From Baylisascaris procyonis (Eukaryota; Nematoda; Chromadorea; Rhabditida; Ascarididae): 64,000 nt of DNA. Below, one piece after another: positions 34,881 to 48,900 of this stretch (positions are counted from its first letter, which is position 1; the number at the start of each line of letters is the position of its first letter). The notes beneath the pieces were generated by a model. That model did no database searches. It saw nothing but the letters and a program-made list of their open reading frames with translations, and was not told the DNA's origin. The stretch covers positions 1-64,000 of the forward strand of contig JAZARR010000248.1 in NCBI GenBank assembly GCA_037389465.1. Reading direction: 5' to 3'. Position numbers and translations under genes: made by a program.

Positions 34881-37860
34881 ATCACATTACATCAAAAAAT
34901 AGAGGGAACTTTACCGTCAAATTTTACAACAAAACCAAAGAAAAATCGAACTCCTTAATTTTCTTTCTTCTTTATTTTAAATACTTTTTTTTTTTGGCGT
35001 TGAATGTTTTTACATCGGTCGAAAATGTTTTTCCAATAGGTTATTTCATCATTATAAATGTTTACATTAATAATGAACATGCGATAGAAAATCCCATACT
35101 TATTAGCGATGATTCATTTGGAAGTTGCCGATCACCTGATGTTGAAAAAAAAAAAAAGTGTCCTCATATATGCCACAACCGATTTGTTGTTGAATTTTGA
35201 AAGCGATTTCGAATTGCCTTATTATTTGCAATCATCGATCGCCTGCAGTTGAAATATTTGCTCTTATACAATCCGCATTTTTCTCACTTCTAAATTCTTT
35301 TCAATCTTTTTTATGAAGTTCATATACTCATCATATAACTGTTGCTCGCATCCATTTTATAACGATTTCTAAGCACTGCAAATTCTTTGCTATATTCGTT
35401 CATAGTTTTTTTTTTTTTTTTTTCGAATAATATTTTATTTACGCTTATCGCTTTCTATGAATTCCACATATCCACAGCTATTTCCGTTTTTTTTTTTCGC
35501 TTGAAACATGTAAAAAAATTTTTTTTTCCAAAATAAAAACGTCATCGTAAGCAAAGGGGAGAACTTTCAAGCTAAGAGAAGGTGCAAAATTTTTCATTCT
35601 TAAATTTTGTAAAGTCAATCACTATGAGAAAAAAAGCTCGAATTTTTATCAAAATTCCTTAAAAATTTCTGCTCGCCCGATTCGATTCTATGTAAGTTAA
35701 GGTATGATTTGAGAATTTTGACGATATGATTTTATTGTTTCATTCACTTATTAAGGGCAAAAAAGTCCATACTGAAATGACTAAAAAGGGTCGACGGTTG
35801 GCTCATCTTCCATGCAATGTTATTCATCAAATGCATTCTGATTAGTGTACCACAGTGTACCCACTCATGTTAATCCATTGTCGCTGTACAATTCCAGCTC
35901 AATGTGAGTGACATTGTTAACGGTGCGATATATTTTTGACTTCAGCTCTCATTTGGTTCAGTTGGCCAGAATTTGTCTCCGACTCCGAATTAACTCCTTT
36001 GGAGCGTTAAATAGAGACGTAAAAAGTTTACGTAAAGGAAGACTGTATAGCTCATACGCAGCTAGGGTCCCATTCCTTCTCTACAGCTTTTTCGCAGAGA
36101 AATTAAGCAAGATTATATACGAGTAACTTAATGTAATCCGAATGTGAAACAGTTTACTTACATCATCTCTAACATTTTTTCTGAAGTTTAATCTAAAAAA
36201 TTGAGGAATTGCTCATAGGTTTAATAGTTTTTGTTGTTAGTAAGTAGATCAAATATAAGACTACTTAATGAATTGCGATAACAATTCTAAAGGCAATCAT
36301 TGACTAATCAAGAGCAGAGCAGCAATCGCGATAACTAGGCATCTAAATTCATGACTGCTCAATTTTATGACGATAATTTTTTTTTTTTTTAGCTATTTTA
36401 TAAAAATTTGACTCGACGAAATTCAATGGAGTTTATAGAATCAAAGGTATCATAAATAAATGTCTCATAATAGTTCATTTGCTGATATTGCTCTATGCAA
36501 AAATCTTTATGATTTCTCACTCGTAAATTGACGAGCGGAAATTGCCTATCAAAGTGATGCTATAGCCTATGGTCTTCCCTTTCTTTGGTTGATCCTCTAT
36601 TCCACTGCGGCAAGATTGAGCTAGTCATTTTTTCTCCTTAATCCAACTGCATATATAACAATATAAGACCTTATATATGGATCTAATTTTAAAGCCGTAG
36701 AAAAATTAGCATCAGCTAATACGCAATAATGCATACGTATAGCAACGTTTATTACATTTCAGTCAAGTTTAGAATTATGAGTATATGTTGAGATGAATAA
36801 AAATTCGCTCTTAAAACTCGACTCGAACTAAATATATCTGTATTTTCGAATGTGTTAACCACGCATATATTTTTTGCACTTTCCTGTTTACGTTTTATTA
36901 CGCTTACACTTTTATGCTCTCCTATCGAAATATACTCTATGCAATTGGATATTGCAATATTATTCTCAATAATTACAGTGGTTAGTGACGCATTTCAACG
37001 AGTTTCAACTATATTTTGAAGTTAATGTCAATGTGACAATGACATTTTAGAGAATAACGCAACGTAAAAAAAAAACAGATGCATTCTATCGAAATCGGTG
37101 CATGAAAGAGCGAAAGAAATAGCGAAATGGGAAAAGATGACAGTATCGTTATAAGTTGATATTTTCGCGTTGAATGTGTGGGGAAATGCATTCTTAAAAG
37201 GTTGGAAAAATACGTCCCCAATGAATACGAACGGCACAACCAATCATAGAAACGTGCCAAACATCAGATGAATAGGAGCCGTAAATGAATGCATCGGACA
37301 AGAGGTGAGGTCACAACACAACGAAGAGAGGTGTTCGAGTGGACATAACATCAACAATGACCTACCTCCTTAGCGTTACGTGCTTCGTGCTCCTTAAAGA
37401 TGAACCGTGACCATCCCGATTAAAATTGTTGTGCGGATGTGATCTTTCCTTCTTCACTAATGCCATCCCATCGGGTGCTGTTCAATTCACATTGATTCAA
37501 TCTTCTTCTTATTGCATACGTTTGACGACAAAATTCCACTGCGATTATATCATAGCTCGTCACATCGTTTCCACTTTTTTTTTTACTTTTATTACAAATT
37601 GTTCACTGCTACTAAATATAGAAACTATTAATTACTAAGTATGAAAATTATTCGATATTAATGAGGACATTAGAATGAAACAATAATTTTGGATGTTAGC
37701 AGTTTCCTTTCCAATTCTTTTAAACTCAACAACTATTGAGATCGAAATTTTTAATGTGAAGCTAAGGGAATTTTTTGTATGAGGAAATTTTGATGCGTAC
37801 ATCATAAAATTTATAAATTCTTTGATATGGCGTTCAATCTTATTTTATCATCGATGTTTC

Positions 37861-37862
<2 letters not shown>

Positions 37863-37930
<68 letters not shown>
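37863..37930. repeat. (TA)n microsatellite
   Basis: About 33 uninterrupted TA units, followed by TTTATT-type repeats to about 37970. Confidence 0.97.
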
Positions 37931-37932
<2 letters not shown>

Positions 37933-40172
37933 TTGTTTATTTATTCATTTGTTTATTTGCTTATTTATTTAAATTGAAATTCTTTGGCAAATGTAGAATG
38001 AGCGTATTGTTAAGTCAATTTTTAATTCGTATAAAGAGAAAATAAAAACGATCACAACGATGTTGCATTTACGATTATCGATACAGATTATCAATGAAAT
38101 ATTTTTTTCTCTTTTTTTTCCCACAATTTTCTCATATTTGAATGCTAATTTGCCAATTAATTGATATTTTTCTCATTTATTTCGGAATTATTTTTATCAA
38201 TAAATTTGAAAATTTTCCATTTCTTTACTATATAATTTCTTCATATCACGTAACTGTTCTCTTATGGTAATCGTAATTTTTTTTTTTTTCAATTTGCTAT
38301 TTGATCGTTAGCTAATTTGCATTTGTTTCGTCTAGCGGAAATATATAGAGTGGGGAACTTCAACGCACAATGCAATGTTTCTTTAATGAACTTCGATGTA
38401 TTCTTGTTTTTTTTTGCGAGTCATCATAACTGAATATCTCTATATTGACATACTTCTTGCGATCTAAACTTCATTGAGATGAGTTCTATTGAATGCCAAC
38501 CAAGGTCAAGCAAGGACTGACAGATATTGAGAGCTGAAACGCCATTATATATGAATTATCACATTTGTTGAATTGTATTTTTGAAAAGTATTTATTTTTA
38601 GTGTTTTTATTTTTATATTTGAATATATTTTTATATATTTTTAGCATTAAATATTTTTTTAGCATATTTTTTGTATAAATACTAGTATTTTTATATTGTT
38701 AGGTAATTAATTTCACGTATATCACGTATTCATATTATTTATCAAATTGCAGGATTAGTGGAATAGGAGATGAATGGAAATGGATGATCTTTCTGGATAA
38801 CAAAACATGGCTAATCTCAGAGGATAGTTGAATGTAGAGCTACTAAACGTTTCAAAAAAATTGTGATACGACTAAGAAAATAGACGAAAAAACTTATGAT
38901 TTTGTGTGTATTTAATTAATTTCTTTGAATTAGATGTGATCGCACTTTTTTTTGCATTCACAACGGTTGAATTATCAGTGTTCCCACCTATTCGATAGGT
39001 TTGTATGGATATCTATCCATCTCTCTCTCTCTTTCTCCCTCTCTCTCTCTCATCGCGCAATATGATTCCTTTGTTGCAATGAGCCAATTTTAGAATCGAC
39101 CAACGATCTTTGTCGATCGCCATACGGTTAATTTAGATCGTCGATCGTTTTTCACGTCTAAATTCTACCCATCTATATTCAACGAGACTTTATTGGTCAC
39201 TCTTATCAGCTCTGCAATTGATGTTTTTTTTTGTTTCGTTGTTGTTAAAGGATTTATTACTAAGGGAATGTCAAGGATTTGAGTAGCACGTATGCAACAA
39301 TTGAGGTGCAAAATGCATCAGAACCTTAATGATTCCCTTGTTCGAAATTTTTACCCCTTAAGGCAGCCTCCCATTTATTATATTCTTTAGTCATTTTATA
39401 GCTAGATAAACGGCAAGTATTATACACTAATGCGGCGCTAAGAAATTTCCACTTATTTGTATAGTTTAATGCTCTGTCATCGACTTGTTTGCATCTATTA
39501 TCATTTTCGTCATTCTCACTCAAATAATTCTACGTTATTCCTTAAGTTCATTATTTTATGTCTTTCCATTTTTTAATAGTTCATTATTAGCTCACTTATA
39601 AAATTCAATGGAATATAAATTTTTACACAAAGCTTATACTTTGTCGTATAGCGTTCTTCTGTGGAAAAAAAAACGAAAAGAAATAAAGCATTCTTTACAA
39701 GGTTGTTGCGCTAAATTTCACTAAATATTTCAATTCATTTCTTGTCGATGAATATATAGAATTGATCAAAATATTGCTAGATAAGTGTAATAAATATCTT
39801 CAGGAATTTTCAATTTTTAACATTTCCATTAGTTAAAAAAAATTGTTTTTTTTTTGAAAATAGGTTTACGTTGCGAAAATATTATGTAAATATTCGTTGA
39901 AGAATAAATTCTTCGTATTAATTTAGTGAAATAAGCGTTATTGAAAGCATTTTATGGACGAAAGTATACTTGATGATACAACAATGCAATTCTTCACCTC
40001 TTCACTTAATTCGATTTTTTTTTTCTGATTTGAGTTCGTTTCCCGTTGAAGTGTCCGATATATTTTGCAATGTTTGTGCATATTCGATTATACGAGTGAC
40101 GATTTATTAGCACGGAAAATCTTCAAAAACTATATTTCTATTTCAATAAAAATTTCCTCCCATCTTATAACG

Positions 40173-43100
40173 ATGAGGTGGATATTCAAATTTTTTCTCA
40201 TATTACATCTACAACAAATATCCATCGGTGAGTATATTTAATTTAATTATTGCTCGGATAAAAATATAATATAGTAAATTATTATATTTTTATTCGTCTA
40301 TCTTTTAGTAATGCAGTTATAAATATAAATAATTCAATTTAATACGCATATTTAAAAAAAAACGCAGTATTTTTTTAACGATTAAATAATTTTAGAAATA
40401 AGTTGGGATAATAAATATTTTCTTAGAGGTGACGATATGTTTTCTATGAGTTTTTTTTAAGAAGATAGCCTATCAAATTTCTCAGCGAGTCTTTACTTCT
40501 CATATTTCGTATTTTTTTTTTTCAATAACAAATATAAATTTCGATATTATTTTGTTGAATGCTAACATATTTTGGGAATAAAAGGAAATAACAGTTAGAT
40601 TTCATTCACTGTATATTTATTAAAGTATAATTCAAAAGTAGATTGATATTTAATAGATCAATATATATCAAGCAATTAGATCAAAGCAATTTGGGTAGAT
40701 CAATGCATCAAAGTTTTGCATCATCGAATGTATCAAGCAATTTACCCCAAAAAAACCTACTTTTCCACCTTCTTGCGAATCCCAAATGAATAGAAGCATA
40801 CAAATATAACACATACAGAAGCACAACATCCTTTTATGTGTATTCCATGAAAATCTTACATAAAATTTTTACATAGAAATTTATCAATGCATTTCTATAT
40901 GACTTCGATTTGATATTTTCTTTGCAAGCCAAGAAAATCTGTAACTGAAATTTCATCGATGTAATCTAAACCATTGCCACCTCAAATCTAATTCCACTTA
41001 GATTGGCAGCCCGCTTGATAATCTCTACAATCTTAAAGAATCTAATAAATTTGCATAAAGAAATTAGGTTGTTATAGACATAGAACAATTTTAAATTTAC
41101 ATAGCCGAATGATGTAATCGAAGTAAATAAATCTATTTTGCATACTTTTGCATTTGTTTTTTTTTTTCGAGATTTAAGAATTCTATAAGATTTGATGCAA
41201 TTTATTTTCTTTTCCGAAAAAGAAAATTTTCTAAAATATGAGTAAAAACTCAATCTAAATTATGCAATTACACTTAATTTTTAAAGCAGCTTTATGTTTA
41301 TTGAATTTTCTAAAATTTCCCTACCGGAATACCTATATATTAGAGAAAATTTTCACTGCTGATCGAAAGAAAACATATATTAGTAGGGAATATCTCCTAT
41401 CTCTTAGATGAAACTGTCAATAAGCATGTAATAAAATGGAATGATTTGATTCAGGTGAATGTGAAACGAAATTCTTCGCGAAACGAATCACTTATGAGGA
41501 TGCATCTTCTTTATCTTTTTATTTTACCAGGTAGACTATTAATTATTATCTTATTATTTGTTTATTAGTTCATTCTTGCATCTTACTCTCTGAATTAAGT
41601 CTTCAAAAAATGAAAACTTATTGCCAGCCATCAAATAGCAAAGTTTGGCTCAATTGGATAAGCAATAGTCAAAGCTGTGGCTACGATTTTTCTGTTTTTT
41701 ATCTTCTGAATCGATATCATAGGCGATGCTAAACTTTGCCTATGCATATTACGCGTACGATTGATTCTTTTGGATTCATAAAGAATCGCACATCATTGTG
41801 CTTCTCGAATCAGGAGCACTATGAATTTAACTGTGAATTTATTCCCTCACATACCGTTTCATCGCTGTCTTATTTCTTAACGATTAATATGGGCATAATT
41901 AATGTTAGATTCAAATGAATAAATCTAGTTGAAAATTAGAAACATTCCGTTTCACCTAAATTTTAACATTTCTTGCTTGAAAATTATGAGTAAAATTTTA
42001 ATGTAATCCTTTCTTTGCTCATAAATTAATCTAAAGAAAAAAAAATGCATAAATTATAATTTAAACAATAAATAAATGAATAATTAACAATAAATTCATT
42101 ATCATTCTCAATCTCAATACTGAATTATAAAATTAGCAAGGAGAATTTTACTAAACAAATATTTCTCTCTTTTTTTTCAGCACAGATATTTCTTCTACAG
42201 CTGAATGCTCAAAATTTTGCGCAAAACGACAATTTTGTCGTACAGCAATGTTCAATGCATTAGCAGCTACATGCTCTATAAGTTACGATTGGAAAGTGAA
42301 TTGCAGGTAAGCAAATATTGATGGTATTCATGACAGATAGCTTAGCTAAAAGCTAAACTATCATCGATTCTGATCGCTAGAGCGTTCCGAAGCGCCACCA
42401 GCAATCGGAAGTGCTTGATCTAATGCAAACCGCTATATGAAAATTCTTTAATTGTTTTATTTTCGAGATTTCGCACTCAATAATCCTGCAAATATCCAAC
42501 AACTCCACGTCGTTTATTTAAAATTCAACGATACTTTTCATAGCATTGAATTCTCATGGTTTATTATTTGAAAATATCTTTATAATTTATTTTGACTCAT
42601 CTATTTGCACCTATTAATTATATTTCTAAACTTTCTGTACGCAATTTAATTTGTCCTTAGTCACCGGAAAAGAGTTCTTAATTTAGATTGTTGTTGTTGT
42701 TGTTTAGATTGTTGAATATTATATATTATTAACTAAGGGAGATTATTTATTTTCTTGCATAATTTTCAATCTCACATATCAGGTCGTTATTGTTTCATGA
42801 GCGTATCACAACTGATTTCAAATTAACCTCAAAAAGTTATACTAAAAACTTTTTTGTAATGAATAAATTTGCAAACTTGCAATTCAAATTACTTTTAGGG
42901 ATCACGTTGAACGTTACGAATCGTTCATCACCTCTAAAAAGTATCTCATTCTGATTGCATGTGCTGAAAGATGCAAATCGACACATTCAATGGGTTTGTT
43001 GATGCTATATGATTCATAAATTTTGTATATGCAAAGTTGGATAACTATATTCATATAGTATACTTTTTTAAAAACGTTTTTCGTTCTTTTAAGTTATTTG

Positions 43101-45942
43101 GATCATCGATCGTACATTTCTTGGATTCTTCTGGATTCCAAGTCAGTAGCCATCGATTATAACTCCATTATATTTCAGAAAGTATGAGAAAAATTCCAGG
43201 AAAAACAGAAAAATGTGAGGAGAGATGGGGATATACAAGGAGGAAAAGGGAGAAGGGTAGTATGACTAACCAGTAATATACGACTAACCATCGAGACCTA
43301 TAAATTAATTCCGCATAGTGTTATCGAAACAAGAGAATTGAAAACATTCAATAGATGACAAAATGATTGCCTTGCGAAATGGATTCAATATGAGAGAACA
43401 AATGAAACGGGCGCGATTGTATTGTCTTTTTCGATCGTCAACTAGATTAGTGAAAGTTCTTCGGGCGTATCTTTACAACAAATCATGTCAGAACAATACG
43501 TGTTTAAGATGTGCAACAACATCTTGAAAAGGTTTATCGATTTCCTTTATGGGTGGGTAACTATTAATTACCCACCTATATAGGAAATCTTGCGTTTGAA
43601 GTGTTCTAAATGTTGTCGATTTCGGCTACTAACAATTCAAATATAACATCTCATTTTTTAGTGCGATCAATGAATTTTCTTCTGTTCATGATAGCAATAA
43701 GATCATCCATTAATATTGATTTGCACTGAATCGCTAGCAAAAACCTATGCCTACTAGTGCATATACAATAAAATTAGTTACTTTATATGCGCTTAAAAAT
43801 ATTCACTAAATTATTGAATGTAGAAAATTTATTTAGTACAATCGTTCATGAAGAGTATTCAAAAAAATTCATATTATTTCATTGTTAAAAATCTAAACTA
43901 TTTGATATTATATCATTTTTGGGATTTATTTTTGCACCCGTTAAATGTAATAATATGATGTAATGCAAAGAGAATTGATAACTATAATACCATCTTTGAA
44001 TTATCACTCGAATATTTAGCTAGGCGTCTAATATATATTTTTATTTGCCTTATTTAAAAAAAACAAACCTTTTTTTAAAAAAATCTTCAGTTGTTCAACG
44101 AACAGTTCCATGTATGATAATGCGCCGCACCAAATATAAATAGGTCATCATATATAAATTCAAAAATTATAACGCGAATATTTATTTACATATAATTTAT
44201 TTTATTTTACCTGAAAAATTGCTTATAAGAACTCTTTTTTGCTTGAAAATAGTGTCATTCATAGTTCTATGCATAAAATTGTTTCTAAGAAGATTATGTA
44301 AAAAAAAGGGCATTTATGCTCAAGTTATTATATTCTAAATTTTAAATGAAACAAATCCTATCGAATTTCCTTTCCTTTCAGGGTCGGATCGACAAGGTTC
44401 ATCAACTAAGGATATTGGCGCATCAGATATTCGTACTAATAATTTATTAACAACGATACAAATAAGGAATGATGATATTCAACGACCACTAATAACGAAG
44501 GATTCTAATCGACTATCAAGCATGAAACGGATTTCCGAAGATGAAAATGAAAGTGAATCTATGCTAGCATCTCCGTCTCGTTATCCTCATTATATATATC
44601 GAGTAATTTTGGATAGATATGATGGTATACGAAAAAAGATCTCAAATGTTGATCATGAAGGAAACGATCCTTCTGAGTCGTATCGAAAATTTCCCCAAAT
44701 ACCATCGAAAAAGATCGCCCCATCTGGACATATAGAGGTATCATCCCTTGCACCGACAAAGAAAGCTATATCCGAGACGCAAAATATAGCAATAAGTTCA
44801 GAAACGAGGGAAGTTTCGCCGAAAATCGTCGAAGATAAGCAATTTTCCAACTCAACGAATAAGAAGCGTAACGAAAATAATGAAGAATCGGCGTATGAAA
44901 ATTCTGGAAGAGCATTTCCACTGCGTCACGAATGGAAAAAGATTTCAGCGCAAAAAAAGGATACCGGAAATGATGAAGGTTTCCTAAATAAAATTATTCT
45001 CGAAGGAATTCACGCTAATAAAGCGGAAACTATTCATGATAGCAGTGGTGAAAATGTACTCAATGAAGGAGGGAATTCATTGGGAGGTGAGTGAATTATA
45101 TGATTGAAGAAAATTGGAAATTTTTAGTTAATTTTTTTTTTACAATTCCTAAATTTTAATTTCTCATCTTCTCATCTCCATACGTTGTAATCGAGCTAGG
45201 GTTCAATGATACGTCTGTAAATTTTCACATCATCAGCATAAATCATGCAGCAGCTTAATAAGTTCTTTGGAAGATCGTTTACGTAAAGCAAAAATGGAGG
45301 AAGCCCTAGAACGCTATCCTGCGTCACCCCATTGAGCACAGAATGAAGCGAAGATAAAGCATTCCTAAGCTTCACTCTAAAACTTCGTCCGCATAAAAGA
45401 TCTTTCAACCAAGCTAGGCAGTGCCATCTATTCCATTTGCCTTCAGCTTCAGCAACAGTTTACGCATTATTATGACCTAAGTTACTTTTAAATATTGTGA
45501 CAATAATTGGAAAAGTAAAATTACAAATAGAACTAAGAAATGCATATTGAATTTTAAAGCGTAATGAAATGAATTTTTAAGGTAGAAATAACAATGAGAA
45601 GCGTATGGAATCGTTGAAGGTTTTTTCGGCATCACATTCAGAAATTATTACGTGCTTCGATATGATAAAAAGACAGTTCCTTTTGAACGCCGGTTATGAA
45701 ATGTATGCGAACATATCGCGAGAGGAATGCAGGTTCATCATTTTTATATATGGACTTATGTTCCGTAAAGTTTTTTTTGTGAAAATTCAACTTCCTATTC
45801 GGGTGAAAATGTTCAATAATTTGGAGTAAGTTCTCCTGCATCAAAATTCTCTACGATATGGAACAATGCCTTTTGTTTTTTATTAGAATATGCGATCCTT
45901 CATGACGGGATTACACGTATATATATATATATATATACATAT

Positions 45943-45996
<54 letters not shown>

Positions 45997-48900
45997 AGGA
46001 AACATGGGAATAGCAGAAAATCTATGCATTCGTCCGTTTTTCATGACCGGATATGATTGAAATAATTAGAATTGCAACATTTTATTTGAAATTACAGTCT
46101 ATATTAACTATGAAATAGCTATGACGTTATAAATTAATAAATGCCTAATAAACATCAACGAATTACAGATGCCTATGTGCTGAAACATGGAGTGCAAAGT
46201 GGTCGACACGAAGATGCAAGAGTTTTCAATATAACGCATTTAGAGAGTGTCTCCTCAATAAGGATGATCATTTTGGCAAATATGATCTCGTCTATGACCT
46301 TACCGCCGAATATCATTTTATTAACTGCTCAGAGTCTCGTAAGCAACTCTCGTATAATTTGTTGAATAAAGGAATGAGTAACTAACTAACTAAGTAACTA
46401 ACTAACTAAATAAATAAATAAATAAATAAATATACATAAATGCAGATATAAGTATTAAAATAAATCTGCATATTTGATTCCCTTCACGTCGATAGATTTA
46501 ATATTGAAGAGAATGTTCGATCGCCCAAAATCGTATTAGCGGTCCTTACCTACGTATACAGAGAGTGCAAGCTTTTGTGCTTCAACGACAATAGAGATAT
46601 CCGTCTATCCTATCTCAGTGGCGAATACAAATTTCCGTCCGTTGCCCATCCAACATTATCACCGTATTAATTTCCATCATTTTCATCGTTGAAACGTTTC
46701 ATCGAATATTTGAGTCACATTTATAAATTTCTTCAACCTGAGTGACTAAGATTTTAAACTAAAGAAGAAGAGTCACAATTAAAACTAAATTAATTAGCTT
46801 ATCATCAAATAATAATATTGTAATTGATAGAATAAAAATATAGTTTTCCATCGATTAGGCGTTACTTCATAAAAGTCAGCCGTTTCATGAGATTATTCAA
46901 TAAAAGTCTATTGAATATTTCAGTGTTTTTGGCAAGAAGTATGAACGATTGCCCGAAACAATTTCATCAGATTCTCAACGAACGAACACCTGCTGAAGTT
47001 TTCAGTCATTCTTTTGAGGCTTCACTTCCAATATTATCCACTTCCGCACTTGATGCTCGCAATCGGACAGCTGTAGACGATTTTTTAAAAACGAATAAAG
47101 CAACAACTACCGCATCTACTTCTAGTTCGACTGGTCTAGAGCCATCAACAACCTCGCGAAAATTAGAAGCAATTGATATACCTTGGTTAATGAAAACATC
47201 ATTGATTGCATTCGAGTCCACTCCTAAAGGAATATTCCATAGCGTAACTGCAACAACAACACCACAGATGACATCCGCTGAATTGAGCACATTCAGTACG
47301 CCAACGGATGCTTCGTTTATAAGTTCAGAAACAAATTCTGAAAAATTGACAATCAATACGGAAGTGAGCAATACGACCCCATCAATTAGTAAGTCTACGA
47401 AAGACTTGAGCGATTCGAGTGAATTTTTTACAGCAACAGTTAGAGGTGTGACCGCTGCTATACTTTCGAGTATATATCCTAGGCTCAATGGGGATTTAAC
47501 AGATGCACTAAAGAAATCAAGTTTAGAAAGCACAAAAGCTAACATATCCACTGGGGTTGCCGAAATGAAATTCGCCTCGTCGAGAAAGCCTCTCACGAGC
47601 CAAAAGCCTCTTCCGCAAATGAAGAACACAGTTGGGTCTATTCAAACTCAGAAGGCAGATGTAAATGAACTATGGAATGAGTCAATAAAACCAACATCTG
47701 AAAGGCCAACTAATCAGTTAACAGAAGTGACATCTGAAAGTGGACTCATCAAGTCAGCAGAATCAACGCCTGAAAGTCGAGCAACTGAGCCAACAGAATC
47801 AGCACCTGAAGATGAAGAAACCGTCTCAGCGGAATCAACACCTGAAAGTGGAGGAACTGATTCAACAGAATCAACACCTGGAAGTCGAGCAACTGAACCT
47901 ACAAAATCAACACCTGAAAGTGGAGAAACTGAGCCAACAGAATCAACGCCTGAACGTCGAGCAACTGGCTTGACAGAATCAACACCCGAACCTTCAACCA
48001 ATGCAACAACAAAATCAGTATCCGAAAATCGAATCATTTGGTCGACACAATCAATACATGAAAGTGATCCAGATGAAGCTGTCACGGCAAATTCAACAGA
48101 GTTATCAACGATATCAATGAGCACAATGACAATCGAATTGCAACAAATTGGAAACCACTTTGCCACAACAACCCTACCAGAAAACGAAGAGGATGACAAA
48201 AAGATCGAAACTATGACAAACAGTTATTCGACAACATCGAACAAAAATAGTTAGTTCTTCGAATATATTTTAATAAATCTGTTACTATTTTTTATTCCAA
48301 ATAGTCAATTCAATATTTAGGAAGGAAATTTTTATTGGTTTCCACGAGGTTTTTCTTTGGTTATTTTTGATGAATTATACAATGAAAAGTTTTTTGTTTT
48401 GCCAAACTGAATTCTGAAAAACGTTTAAGCATTTTTTTTTGGGGGGGGGGCAGCCATAAAGTCAACGCATATAACACTATCATTTTAAGATAATATCGTT
48501 ATCGATGAAACCGAGATATCGGAACCCAAGATATTATCAACATCAACATCAGTTGAGTCTTGTTTTGAGGTGAGTGTTTTCATTACTTTTGAATATCATC
48601 ATCAATTTATTGTGCTCTCGATATATTAATGCGTATCTTTGTCACTTTATAGTAGAAAATTCGACATTCACGCCTTTAAATATTTTAAAAAAAAATTAGC
48701 ATAAAATAAAATAAAAGTTTCAAATTTATAGGTACTTGATGGTTTCTTGATGAAAAGCACAGCGGGTGGTCTTGAAAATGATGTCTCGTTGGAGGAATGT
48801 AAATGCTTTTGCGCAACAAGCAGGTTATTTATTTATTTCATTGGCTTACTGGATAATGCAATCGCGTTACTAGGACTTCATTAAACTTGTTAATGAGAAT

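Larger units (their letters stand above)
31918..40172. other. Gene-poor AT-rich region between KHK and the PAN gene
   Basis: About 8 kb with no gene I can support. It holds a 76-bp tandem duplication, CT-, TA- and AAAT-type microsatellites and several T-runs. A minus-strand 65-codon frame at 39326-39523 (MSENDENDNRCKQVDD...) is complete and not low-complexity, so it could be a small gene or exon, but nothing else supports it. Confidence 0.5.

Noticed and set aside
43551..43590. Spliced-leader RNA gene suggested by TTAATTACCCA
   Set aside because: Only TTAATTACCC agrees with the nematode SL1 word; the rest differs and the bases form a local hairpin instead.
47006..47629. 207-codon minus-strand ORF, and a 161-codon one at 47714-48199
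   Set aside because: Shadows of the mucin exon; the sense frame has agreeing splice phases and tandem protein repeats.
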